Shown here: one piece after another, positions 17,260 through 24,854 of the stretch | Layout: each line of letters opens with the position of its first letter | Numbering within the stretch: the stretch's first letter is position 1 | Virus record (IMG/VR): IMGVR_UViG_3300042090_000448 | Span: 1 to 30,243 of that record | Length of the DNA: 30,243 nucleotides | From: a virus | Reading direction: 5' to 3' (one strand) | Position numbers and translations under genes: made by a program | Notes under the pieces: model-generated | The model's database searches: none | The model's input: only the letters and a program-made list of their open reading frames with translations | Told to the model about the DNA's origin: nothing

Positions 17260-18261
17260 CTACTTCCTCAGTGTACCGCGCATAGCTGCAATTGCTCTGG
17301 ATCTTCGATCCAAAGGAATTGATGCACCGTCGCGGCTTGTTAATGTTTTCATTTGTTTGCCTTGTGACTGCGGCTGAGCTTGGACGGGCTCGGGAGCAAG
17401 TTTGCTCATAACCTTTTTGAACTTAGCTAACTTAATGGCCTCATCTAGTAGCTCATTCTCAACTTGATCCATCACCGCTTTATTATCCAGGACTTGTCCT
17501 GTCTTTTTATAGTGGGAATAGACTTTATTGAGTGCGCGCTGTAGACCATTTCTCCCGAGAAACATTTCATACTGATCGGAACTCTTTGCGAGAGATTCCA
17601 TATCATCTGCAATTTGATTCAAAGCAGATTCCTCTTGAATTTGCTCTTGAGTAACGAACCTTTCATCCACACCTTTTTTAAGGGCCTCAAGTTCGTCTCT
17701 CAGTGCTTTTACTTCAGGAGTAACACCGCTTTGATTTGCTAGAATTGCTTCCGTGAGTTGGTCATAAGTTAGACCGGCGTCAAAAATCTTCAGTGGATTA
17801 GCGAGCAGATCGGCCTTGGAGATAAACTCACCTTCCGGAGGCTGAGCAATCTTGGCTTCACGTTCTGCTAATTCTCTCTCTTTAACTTGGAGAGCCCGCC
17901 TTTGCTTAGCGATGGCGGCACGTTCTGGAGTAATGTACTGGGTTGACTCCGCAGCTACATTAGGTTGTCCACCTACGTCTGTAGTGGTGCTAGGGGCCTC
18001 AGGAGCCACTTCAACCGGAGCCTCTGGAACAACCAAAGCGTCGTCACGATTAGTGGAGTAATTAGTTTTCATCACAATCTTGCGCACATCGCGGGCGCGT
18101 TCGACTGGATCCTGCTTTTCTTCTCTCGTTGGTTCTTCACCTGAGGCGATTGCCTTGGCTGCCGCAAGTTTTCCGGCATCTGCCGTTTGACCTACGTTGA
18201 TATTACCTAAGTCTGTTCCTGGATTTCCGCCCGCACCTGCAGGCATTGCGCTGATCTTCAT
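17260..18261 (-). CDS. Capsid scaffolding protein, 333 aa
   Basis: The protein lies between portal and capsid genes and has scaffold features. The N-terminal 110 residues are disordered and Pro/Glu/Ala-rich. Long charged coiled-coil segments follow (ERAAIAKQRRALQVKERELAEREAKI near 113-138; VKALRDELEALKKGVDERF near 183-201). It ends with a short basic helix (LDRRSRAIAAMRGTLRK), reminiscent of the positively charged C-terminal helix by which P22-type scaffolds bind coat protein. There is no protease motif, so removal of the scaffold may be by exit rather than cleavage. Assignment is by composition and gene order. Confidence 0.82.
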   Translation of the reverse strand: MKISAMPAGAGGNPGTDLGNINVGQTADAGKLAAAKAIASGEEPTREEKQDPVERARDVRKIVMKTNYSTNRDDALVVPEAPVEVAPEAPSTTTDVGGQPNVAAESTQYITPERAAIAKQRRALQVKERELAEREAKIAQPPEGEFISKADLLANPLKIFDAGLTYDQLTEAILANQSGVTPEVKALRDELEALKKGVDERFVTQEQIQEESALNQIADDMESLAKSSDQYEMFLGRNGLQRALNKVYSHYKKTGQVLDNKAVMDQVENELLDEAIKLAKFKKVMSKLAPEPVQAQPQSQGKQMKTLTSRDGASIPLDRRSRAIAAMRGTLRK

Positions 18262-18291
18262 ATATTTCCTTCCTCGGTAACTTCCGAGACG

Positions 18292-20220
18292 TTAAGCAGC
18301 TGGTTGACCTACTGCGTTTGGCACTAAAGGCGATTGAGGTAGAGGCTGAGGATTGGCTTGCGGAACTGGAGCAGGAGCGGGGGGCATTGCGGCTTGCATT
18401 AATGCCTGCACTTGCTTGAAGTAATCACGCAGCATGTCGGCTTTAGTCTCTTCAAGCTTACAAGCTAAATACAGATTCAGGTATTTGACAACGATTTGTT
18501 GAGCCAAGTTCAAATCTAAGAACACATCGGGCTCAATGTATTTTCCGTCCTCAACGATTGAATCAAGTTGTTGATAGATCCGCTCTTCAGACGCGTTGTC
18601 CAAGCGTTCATTCTGTTCAAGATCCGGAAAGCGCATCAAACGTGCACCTTCTTTAATTGTAAGAATACCCGCCTGGACAAGCTCAGTAACCGTCTGAATA
18701 CGGCCGGCAGGAGTACGTGGAAGCGCGCTTTCGGTAAAGCATTGGATAACGAAAGGATCCTTCAGAAACTTCATTGCAGGCAGATCAATCTCTTTAGTTC
18801 CGTCTTTATTAGGATAAACCGTCTGATACTTACCTTCGCGCTCTGCGATATCTTTAGCGGTTTCGGCGATCAGATAAGCCCCGTCTACGAAGATATTGTC
18901 GTATTTCTTCGAGATAGCGGCGAAGCGGTCTGTGGCAATATCGTCGTAAGAGCGAATGGCAGCGCCCGAGTTAAGGCCTTCTGGCTTTTGAGAGGTCGCC
19001 TGCATTGCAGACACGCCAGTTTGTTGAAAGCCATACTGAATCAGCTTATCGCGCTCAGCATAAAGCTCTGGGGCATTACATGGCGCAACCTCATAAGAGG
19101 GCTTAACCCCAGAATAGGTAATGATCACGCCGATTTCATTGTTCTGATGAGCCTTAACGACCTTAGAGTTCTGTTCAATAAAGATACGGGGAACGCCAAC
19201 AAGTGTGATAGCTCGAGCAATCGTATAAAGAATACGGTTCAAACCCATCTGGGTGCCAAAGAGCTGTGTTGCCAAGCCTTGGCCAAAGAACCCAAGGAAT
19301 GGGTCCGAGTAGTTCATGAATACAAATGGGAACTTGGGCTTATTCCACTCCTCGTCGTAAATTATTCCGCTTTGGAGAGCGAGTGTGTGGCGTCCAGGAA
19401 CATATCCAGGCGCTTCGGGATCGGGCCCAGATGGAAGCTTCCATCCTTCAACGACCATGACTTGGTCCGATGTAGTCCTTCCACTATCAGGAGACTGATC
19501 AGGAACGGAGTTAGGAGCGGCAGCAATAATCAGTTGAGCAGCTTTATCGCTATTAGCAATGAGCTTATCACGATCCATAAGCTTAACTTGGATAAGGCTT
19601 TGGGGCTCACCATTAATCGCGTCATTTTCATCCACGTATAGATCAGTAATCATGACTCGGTCAACAGCAACCTTATTGTCGTGACCCTCATAGACCTTAA
19701 GACAGCCCGTGCCCATTACAAGGCAATCCCTAAGCATCTGGACGGCCTTATCGTAATACTTGGTCTGATAGAACTCGCCCATGATGAATTGGTTGAGTCT
19801 TTGGGCAAGGTGACGTTGCTTGTAATCTCCGCCGTCAGTTAAGAACTTGGGCTCAGGACGATTCTGAGAAAGACGAGAAACAAGAGTGTCTGTGCAAGCT
19901 TGAATAAGATTAAAGGTAGGCCGATCATCTGGAAGGGTTTTAGTCCTATCCATCTTGCTGACATTAGAACCAGCATAAGAATAAACAGAAAGTCCGCAAT
20001 ACATCCGAATGTCAACAGCGCGCTGACGAATACGATAAGTTTGGTTGGTTTTTAAATAGGCAGCAGTCCCGCAAAGTTCTTGAGCAAGCTTAATCTCATC
20101 GTCAGCCTTCCACCACTCAGCTAAAATCGAAGCCCCGTCTAACTCAGAGTTAGACTTAGTTTTCATGATCTTTCGCTGAACAGCGTTTTCTTTAGGCTTA
20201 TATGGCTTGCTGATCTTCAT
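18292..20220 (-). CDS. Portal protein, 642 aa
   Basis: Size and gene order (terminase, portal, scaffold, capsid) fit a podovirus portal. Recognisable stretches include 'VSRLSQNRPEPKFLTDGGDYKQRHLAQRLNQF' (about residues 110-142), 'YYDKAVQMLRDCLVMGTGCLKVYEG' and 'GLNRILYTIARAITLVGVPRIFIEQNSK'. Another is 'TSQKPEGLNSGAAIRSYDDIATDRFA', matching the conserved wing/stem-clip style of P22/T7-like portals. The C-terminus is Pro/Gln/Ala-rich. Twelve copies would form the vertex ring, bind the terminase during packaging, then the adaptor. The start overlaps the 84-aa gene stop by ATGA. Confidence 0.9.
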   Translation of the reverse strand: MKISKPYKPKENAVQRKIMKTKSNSELDGASILAEWWKADDEIKLAQELCGTAAYLKTNQTYRIRQRAVDIRMYCGLSVYSYAGSNVSKMDRTKTLPDDRPTFNLIQACTDTLVSRLSQNRPEPKFLTDGGDYKQRHLAQRLNQFIMGEFYQTKYYDKAVQMLRDCLVMGTGCLKVYEGHDNKVAVDRVMITDLYVDENDAINGEPQSLIQVKLMDRDKLIANSDKAAQLIIAAAPNSVPDQSPDSGRTTSDQVMVVEGWKLPSGPDPEAPGYVPGRHTLALQSGIIYDEEWNKPKFPFVFMNYSDPFLGFFGQGLATQLFGTQMGLNRILYTIARAITLVGVPRIFIEQNSKVVKAHQNNEIGVIITYSGVKPSYEVAPCNAPELYAERDKLIQYGFQQTGVSAMQATSQKPEGLNSGAAIRSYDDIATDRFAAISKKYDNIFVDGAYLIAETAKDIAEREGKYQTVYPNKDGTKEIDLPAMKFLKDPFVIQCFTESALPRTPAGRIQTVTELVQAGILTIKEGARLMRFPDLEQNERLDNASEERIYQQLDSIVEDGKYIEPDVFLDLNLAQQIVVKYLNLYLACKLEETKADMLRDYFKQVQALMQAAMPPAPAPVPQANPQPLPQSPLVPNAVGQPAA

Positions 20221-20471
20221 TGTTTACCTACAAGCTCGGGATCATTTTCAGGAACGCCACCCATCGCATAGTGCATCGCTTGGGCTTCAGTCAGCATCCC
20301 AGTTGGGAAGTTAGCGTATGGATCTTCTGGAATTTCATCCTCAACAACGGCTTGGCGCTCGACAGGTAAATCACCTAGCTTAAGCTCAATGCCACCCATC
20401 TTAAACTCTTGAACACCTTGCTTACGCAAGAGTTTCAATAGCTTTTGAAGTTCATTCAGATTGTTGATCAC
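20217..20471 (-). CDS. Small conserved phage protein before portal, 84 aa
   Basis: The best start is GTG at 20471, eight bases after GGGAAG. The first 25 residues form a Leu/Lys-rich helix (NNLNELQKLLKLLRKQGV), then 'EFKMGGIELKLGDLP' and a short acidic region. It ends with 'AQAMHYAMGGVPENDPEL'. Two 'MGG' phrases echo the AxGG motif in neighbouring genes. Similar short proteins occur just before portal genes in uncultured phages; function unknown. It ends in ATGA with the portal gene, so it is likely translated with it. Confidence 0.6.
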   Translation of the reverse strand: MINNLNELQKLLKLLRKQGVQEFKMGGIELKLGDLPVERQAVVEDEIPEDPYANFPTGMLTEAQAMHYAMGGVPENDPELVGKQ

Positions 20472-20476
20472 AGGAA

Positions 20477-21385
20477 TTACTTCCCTTTGCCGTAGCTCTT
20501 ACCTTCGCCAGGAACGGCCATCTTATCGCGCTTAGCTCTGGACTTAAGAACTCGAGCGATAATGTCAGCGCGGTCATGGTCCTCTGCCGCATCGCCATCT
20601 TCATCGCCTTCATTTGCGCCAGTTGCTTTGAATTCAAGATCATCTCTGAGAGCTAAATCATCGAACTCATTTGGTTTATCTTTAGCCATCTCATCAGGAA
20701 CGCTAGCGGATTCACCTTGGTCTTCATTGGCGACTTTGCCGCCCTGGGAATAACCCTTAGCTCGGCCCATGACGATCTTCATGACCATTGGATGAATCAT
20801 ATCCATATCGCCGGCGCCTTCATCTTCAGCGCCCATTTGGTTCATTACAGGATGTTCAACATGAGAATCTGGGGCATCCATGTGTGCAACATGTTCGGCT
20901 AGTTCCTGCTCGAGATGCGCTTCTGGCATCAAGTCGCCATCGATCTCAGGCTTATCTTTGGACTGATAAGAGCCGATGTAACCGCCTTCAGCCATCCGAT
21001 GAAACGCTTCCATTGCCCGTTCACGTTTAGACTTCATTTCTCCACCTTTCGCGAACCCAAGCGCTTTCTTCGCGTTTGATACCGCATCAGAGACCGATAC
21101 ATCTCCGCTATTAAATCCCTGAGTAAATTGCTTAACCTTTTCTGGGTCAAGGACCGGACCTGAATCAGCCTTAGTGTCTCCGCCGTCGGCATAACAGCCT
21201 TCCATACAGTGTTCGGGGCCACCGTGAGCACAATGTTCTACATGACCGCCATGTGCATGATGCTGGGCCTTACGCTTGGTTGCATAAGCAATTGCCAGCG
21301 CCTGCTTCTGTGGCTTTCCTGCACCAATCTCAGCCTTGATGTTGTGTTCGAACGCTTTATCAGATCGACCTTTGACCAATGGCAT
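20477..21385 (-). CDS. AxGG-motif protein with His/Cys-rich cluster, 302 aa
   Basis: The N-terminal 40 residues (MPLVKGRSDKAFEHNIK, then AGKPQKQALAIAYATKRKA) are a module I recognise as very common in phage and prophage proteins of unknown role. Residues 42-64 hold seven His and three Cys (QHHAHGGHVEHCAHGG, then EHCMEGC), a possible metal-binding cluster. Six xA/S-x-G-G phrases are scattered through the protein (HAHGGHV, CAHGGPE, YADGGDT, FAKGGEM, MAEGGYI, YSQGGKV). The centre is Met/His/Asp-rich, and the C-terminal third is acidic then basic, ending KSRAKRDKMAVPGEGKSYGKGK. No enzyme motif is seen. Its place before the portal gene suggests a head or packaging accessory. Confidence 0.65.
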   Translation of the reverse strand: MPLVKGRSDKAFEHNIKAEIGAGKPQKQALAIAYATKRKAQHHAHGGHVEHCAHGGPEHCMEGCYADGGDTKADSGPVLDPEKVKQFTQGFNSGDVSVSDAVSNAKKALGFAKGGEMKSKRERAMEAFHRMAEGGYIGSYQSKDKPEIDGDLMPEAHLEQELAEHVAHMDAPDSHVEHPVMNQMGAEDEGAGDMDMIHPMVMKIVMGRAKGYSQGGKVANEDQGESASVPDEMAKDKPNEFDDLALRDDLEFKATGANEGDEDGDAAEDHDRADIIARVLKSRAKRDKMAVPGEGKSYGKGK

Positions 21386-21388
21386 GAT

Positions 21389-21754
21389 TTACCCCAGGGA
21401 AACTACGGCCGAAACCGCGTTTAAAACGTTATCTTCTGCAGCGGCTGAGCTAAGCGCTACCGTGAATGTATCTTGAGCCGCAGCACTAATCGGAACGTAA
21501 AACCCATCCGATCCTGCGGTGCTTGTGAAGATCGTGGTTCCATTTTGTTTAATCGTTGCGACCACAGCCGAAGGATAACTGAGATAGTTCGGATCAGTAG
21601 GATCGGTTTGCGACAATCTTGGAAGCTTAATCTTGCCTTTCAAAACACAGTTAATAGCCAAAGGCATGACGATCGTCAGAGTCTCAAGGCCTGAGATGGC
21701 AAAGTTCTGACTGTAAACATTCGCACCATTCACTGGATAAGTTGGAATGCTCAT
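21389..21754 (-). CDS. Small structural protein, paralogue of upstream gene, 121 aa
   Basis: A compact beta-rich protein: 'QNFAISGLETLTIVMPLAINC', 'AVVATIKQNGTTIFTSTAGSDGFYVP' and an ending 'AQDTFTVALSSAAAEDNVLNAVSAVVSLG'. The order, spacing and C-terminal pattern match the 255-aa protein encoded immediately upstream, without the glycine-rich insert of that protein. I infer a tandem duplication. The role may be a capsid decoration or head-fibre subunit because the genes lie between terminase and portal. The start is in an ATGA overlap with the 255-aa gene. Confidence 0.6.
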   Translation of the reverse strand: MSIPTYPVNGANVYSQNFAISGLETLTIVMPLAINCVLKGKIKLPRLSQTDPTDPNYLSYPSAVVATIKQNGTTIFTSTAGSDGFYVPISAAAQDTFTVALSSAAAEDNVLNAVSAVVSLG

Positions 21755-22518
21755 TGTTCACCCACCTCAATGCTTACGTTAGCTTTGATTACGTTCAGCG
21801 CATTATCTGCTGCGAGCGAACTCGAAAATACGATCGTAATTGAGTCGTTAGCGTTACAAAGAAGATTTGTATAAAACTGTGCGGTCTCCATTCGGCCTGC
21901 AATCGTCGGCATCGTGTAAACAGGAGTTCCATTTTGATTCACAACGATAGATAACGTCGATAGTATTCCAGCAAACGATGTTGGAGTGTTTGTGTAGGCG
22001 GGGGGCTGATTATACCCTGAGTTTGATGCTCCGAATCCTTGGCCAGTCGATCCATCTCCGAGACCACCGCCGCCTTGAGAAAACTCCGCAAGAGTTCCTC
22101 CACCAGCGCCTGCTCCGTAACCACTTCCGTTTCCCGACGCGTTATCATTAACGGCACCCGATGCTCCACCTCCAGAACCACCACCATCAAAACCACCAAA
22201 CGCACCACTCGGAACAGTGTCGCTGAATCCTAATCCAAGCGCACCATTACCCAATCCTTGTTGAGCGCCAGTCGTTTGATAACTCGGCAGATAAGCAGGA
22301 GATGTTCCAGTCACGCCAAAGCCTAGATCAGCACCTGAACCAGCTCCAGCCCCTTCTGATGTTTGGTGAGGAAAGCTCACTTGGCAGCGAACCTGAAACG
22401 GAATGTTGGATGTAGCAATTCCATTCGGTGGAATCGTTGCCGGAACAGTATAAGTCAAAGTCCCAAGCCCTGTTTGAACGTAGTTAGTCGCTAATTGTAG
22501 CGTTCCATTTGTAGCCAT
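21751..22518 (-). CDS. Structural protein with glycine-rich insert, 255 aa
   Basis: The N-terminal strand region (LATNYVQTGLGTLTYTVPA) and C-terminal region (LSIVVNQNGTPVYTMPTIAG ... NDSITIVFSSSLAADNALNVIKANVSIEVGE) align by eye with the 121-aa neighbour. Between them, residues about 55-175 form a Gly/Ser/Asn-rich, low-complexity segment (GGGSGGGASG, GYGAGAGGGT, QGGGGLGDG, TGQGFGASNSG). This could be a surface-exposed flexible or polyglycine-helix domain. I infer a displayed head or vertex protein with a glycine-rich loop, for example for weak surface adhesion. Start is TAATG-coupled to the 81-aa gene. Confidence 0.6.
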   Translation of the reverse strand: MATNGTLQLATNYVQTGLGTLTYTVPATIPPNGIATSNIPFQVRCQVSFPHQTSEGAGAGSGADLGFGVTGTSPAYLPSYQTTGAQQGLGNGALGLGFSDTVPSGAFGGFDGGGSGGGASGAVNDNASGNGSGYGAGAGGGTLAEFSQGGGGLGDGSTGQGFGASNSGYNQPPAYTNTPTSFAGILSTLSIVVNQNGTPVYTMPTIAGRMETAQFYTNLLCNANDSITIVFSSSLAADNALNVIKANVSIEVGEQ

Positions 22519-22763
22519 TAAATATGCTCACCTTCTTCATGTGGTTCAGAATCCATGAGTTCGAATGCAGACCTAAAGATAGATGCCGCACCACTGTAAT
22601 CTTTTGCATTTAAAGCAGAGTGAAGCTCCTGCATTGCACCTTCGAGAGAATCAACGACATCATCGTCTTTCTCATCTTCTTCATCGGGCTTCCGCTCGAC
22701 TTTATCCAGCTCTGGCTTCAAAGCCATGCCGCCTTCTTTTTTATCTTTTAGGAATGGAAGCAT
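22518..22763 (-). CDS. Acidic small phage protein, 81 aa
   Basis: Ribosome site AGGTGATCA precedes ATG. After 'LPFLKDKKEGGMALKPE' comes a very acidic stretch (KPDEEDEKDDDVVDSLEG) and an amphipathic helix 'AMQELHSALNAKDYSGAASIFRSAFELMDSEPHEEGEH'. This last segment matches a short conserved phage motif (L..A...KD......A...AFE..DS.PHEEG.H) often found close to portal/terminase genes, from memory. Function unknown. It lies directly after the tRNA gene and is probably translated from the same transcript. Confidence 0.6.
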   Translation of the reverse strand: MLPFLKDKKEGGMALKPELDKVERKPDEEDEKDDDVVDSLEGAMQELHSALNAKDYSGAASIFRSAFELMDSEPHEEGEHI

Positions 22764-22806
22764 TGATCACCTGCAATCTACAGGCGTCTGGAATGGGGCA
22801 TTTGAA

Positions 22807-22880
22807 TGGCTGGCGAGGTAGTAATCGAAACTACTTCTTCCGGTTAACAGCCGGACGCAGGACCTTCCTGCTACTCGCCA
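22807..22880 (-). tRNA. tRNA-Asn (GTT anticodon), CCA encoded
   Basis: The minus strand folds into a full cloverleaf of 74 bases including CCA. The 7-bp acceptor stem is TGGCGAG/CTCGCCA. Bases 8-9 are TA. The D arm is GCAG/CTGC with GG in the loop. The anticodon stem TCCGG/CCGGA closes the loop CTGTTAA, giving anticodon GTT after the invariant T33. A short variable loop (AGAA) follows, and the T arm GTAGT/ACTAC closes the loop TTCGATT (fits TTCRANY). The discriminator base is G, as in bacterial tRNA-Asn, followed directly by genomic CCA. It sits in the 120-base gap between the 67-aa and 81-aa genes and must be processed from the operon transcript. Confidence 0.95.
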
Positions 22881-22883
22881 ACT

Positions 22884-23087
22884 TTACTGCTTAAACTTTC
22901 TTTGCATCTTAGCCCAGAATGCCTTGGTCTGAATCGTGGGCTTACCATTCTTTAATACCCAACCCAAGTCAGGATCCCAAACATTTACTGAATCTAAGTC
23001 ATAAGGCTTAGGTGCTTCGGCCTCATGATCGGTAGAGACTCTCAAGGACAGATTCTTACGTCTAGCTAAAATCCCTTTAGTTCCCAT
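22884..23087 (-). CDS. Small hypothetical protein after terL, 67 aa
   Basis: The ATG at 23087 overlaps the TAA of the large terminase gene (TAATG); a TTG two codons upstream is a weaker option. The protein is basic at both ends (ILARRKNLSLRV; KAFWAKMQRKFKQ). The centre reads 'EAPKPYDLDSVNVWDPDLGWVLKNGKPTIQTKAFW', which may be a small beta hairpin. No family is recognised. It ends four bases before the tRNA gene. A packaging accessory is possible from context only. Confidence 0.55.
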   Translation of the reverse strand: MGTKGILARRKNLSLRVSTDHEAEAPKPYDLDSVNVWDPDLGWVLKNGKPTIQTKAFWAKMQRKFKQ

Positions 23088-24544
23088 TACCAACCTATGG
23101 GTTCATCCTGAAATCCAGGCATCTCAGGCCAACCGCCTTGTTCCTGCTCTTGTTGCTTCTTAAAGTGTTCAATCGCCTGATCAAAATGATTCTCGTTCAC
23201 TTTCTTATACCAACCCGGAGATCCTACAGCGTGCTTGATCACAATAGGATCGCTGATCGTTGGCCTGCTCATCAAAGCATAGCGCGTTTCATCATATGCG
23301 TCATCTCCTGATAATGGATCACCTTCCGTGGCATCAACCTTAAGAACATCCTCAACATGATCAGGATCATGAATCATCCGAGACAGCGTATCGAACGTGA
23401 TCGGACACGTATCGAAGATGAAGAACCTAGGCTTACCCGAAGCCTTACCTCTCCAAGCTAAGTAATCCCTAAGCTGAGCTGCGCCTTGAATCCGGTCTAT
23501 GACCGCTGGGACAAGATTAATGCCATGCGTTCTAAATTGCTCTGCCACTGTTGGAGGTTGTTTGTCATCTCTGAGTGTGCTCTTTTGAGTCCAACAATCT
23601 CTGCCAGCAACAATCGGATAGAGCTGTGCTGTGTCGCTGAAAGCGTTAAGTTTTTGCGCGAAGACATCAACTCGCACTCCTGCTTCGATAAGTTCTCGAT
23701 ACTTGTAAGTGTTTCCATCTTCATCCGTTGCGTACCATCCAAAAGCTGCTGGATGATTGAATCCATAGTCATAGGCTCCGAAACGGTTCCAGTGGTTTGG
23801 GATGGGGAAGGATCTGATGAAATGGACTTCTTTCGTGATCTCTTGGAAGAATTGCCCTGCGAAGATGTTCCAGTCTCCATATCTATATGCCTTTCTAAGT
23901 GCTTCGTTTGGTTCAGATTCTAAGCGGGTGACATAAGCCGGATCAGCCGCCATAAGCGCTGTGTTATCGTCCACCAGAGCTTGAATAAATGTATAATCGT
24001 TGGGGTTTTCTCTCTCATTGAAGCGTCTTTCAATGAATAACCGCTTGAGCCATCCGTGGCCCACACCACCCGGATTGCCTGTAAGGATTGCCCTGGCCAA
24101 AATGCCGGTTCGGGATGACCGATTGGAACCAAGCAATCGTCTAAACATAGCTTCTGGCCATTGACCAGCCTCATCAATTGCCAAGTCATGAAACTCTCGG
24201 CCTTGATAAAGATCAACGTCCGTTTCATTATTACAATGACAGAACTGAAGAGTTGAACCATTTGGAAGTGTTAACAGCTTTTTCGCTTCATTCCAATATT
24301 CTCTGAGGGCTGGGAAAGCCTGAAAGAGTGGTCGAATGTGATTTCCCTCGAGCTCAGGATAAGTGCGCCTAAATATGGCCCCAGTACTTCCAGCGTAGCG
24401 GAAGCGCCGCAGGAGCATGATAAGCTGCAAACCTTTCGATTTTCCTCCACCTTTGGCTCCACCGTAAAAAGTAATGGGCGTTTCTTCGATCGCTTTAAGG
24501 AACGCCTTTTGTTTCGGCTGGAGCGCGATTCGGAACTCAATCAT
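23087..24544 (-). CDS. terL: Terminase large subunit (packaging ATPase-nuclease), 485 aa
   Basis: Packages phage DNA through the portal. Walker A is GGAKGGGKS at residues 28-36, Walker B is LAIDE at 121-125 with the catalytic Glu at 125, and the coupling motif LTGNPGG lies near 154-160. The nuclease domain shows 'YGDWNIFAGQFF' (222-233), 'GAYDYGFNHPAAF' with catalytic Asp 259, 'AGRDCW', and a late acidic motif 'SGDDAYDETRYALM' near 430. Length is standard for the family. The start codon directly follows the stop of the small-subunit candidate, and portal lies a few genes downstream. Confidence 0.96.
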   Translation of the reverse strand: MIEFRIALQPKQKAFLKAIEETPITFYGGAKGGGKSKGLQLIMLLRRFRYAGSTGAIFRRTYPELEGNHIRPLFQAFPALREYWNEAKKLLTLPNGSTLQFCHCNNETDVDLYQGREFHDLAIDEAGQWPEAMFRRLLGSNRSSRTGILARAILTGNPGGVGHGWLKRLFIERRFNERENPNDYTFIQALVDDNTALMAADPAYVTRLESEPNEALRKAYRYGDWNIFAGQFFQEITKEVHFIRSFPIPNHWNRFGAYDYGFNHPAAFGWYATDEDGNTYKYRELIEAGVRVDVFAQKLNAFSDTAQLYPIVAGRDCWTQKSTLRDDKQPPTVAEQFRTHGINLVPAVIDRIQGAAQLRDYLAWRGKASGKPRFFIFDTCPITFDTLSRMIHDPDHVEDVLKVDATEGDPLSGDDAYDETRYALMSRPTISDPIVIKHAVGSPGWYKKVNENHFDQAIEHFKKQQEQEQGGWPEMPGFQDEPIGW

Positions 24545-24826
24545 TCACCCTTCTTCTTTCTTTAAGAAGTCTTCCACAACAATCTTAATGCCCATCTCAG
24601 CATTCACTTCAACATTCTTCTGCTTGGCATAAATGTATTCCATGAACTTCAGCCACATCTCTGCTCGCTGCATTGCCGGCAGCTGCATCATATCGTTGAA
24701 GAAAAGCTTAATCACATCAACAGGATCTCCATTCTCTGTTTGAATCTGGTCTAAAGACTCAAAGATCGTATGGCGTTTATTCTTAGAGCCTTTCGGCCTT
24801 CCTGGATTACCTTTTTCGAATGGCAT
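24545..24826 (-). CDS. Probable small terminase subunit, 93 aa
   Basis: Begins MPFEKGNPGRPKGSKNKRH, an AT-hook-like basic segment (GRPKGSKNK) seen at the start of DUF5681-type phage proteins next to terL. The rest is helical: 'PVDVIKLFFNDMMQLPAMQRAEMWLKFMEYIYAKQ' with an acidic end. Direct adjacency to terL (stop and start touching) and the DNA-binding-like N-terminus support a role in recognising viral DNA. It is shorter than most TerS proteins, and the central oligomerisation domain cannot be confirmed by eye. The start is immediately preceded by two 14-bp repeats rather than a clear Shine-Dalgarno sequence. Confidence 0.65.
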   Translation of the reverse strand: MPFEKGNPGRPKGSKNKRHTIFESLDQIQTENGDPVDVIKLFFNDMMQLPAMQRAEMWLKFMEYIYAKQKNVEVNAEMGIKIVVEDFLKKEEG

Positions 24827-24854
24827 ACCGTGTATTTTTTACCGTGTATTTTTT
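24827..24854 (-). repeat. Tandem 14-bp repeat abutting terminase small-subunit start
   Basis: Two perfect copies of AAAAAATACACGGT (minus strand) run head to tail, the second ending at the base before the ATG. The repeat replaces the normal ribosome-site region. It could be an operator, a translational control element, or a simple slippage duplication. Confidence 0.9.

Noticed and set aside
18568-19641. Plus-strand 357-aa open frame opposite the portal gene
   Set aside because: Long but a shadow: the portal reading is well supported by motifs and coupling, while this frame has no domain and odd composition.
22801-22883. Reading the inverted repeats at 22.8 kb as a terminator or cruciform
   Set aside because: The four stems fit a tRNA cloverleaf with all invariant positions, and there is no T tract.
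23486-23923. Overlapping plus and minus frames inside terL (145 and 127 aa)
   Set aside because: The terL frame has all packaging motifs; the others are shadows with no supporting signals.
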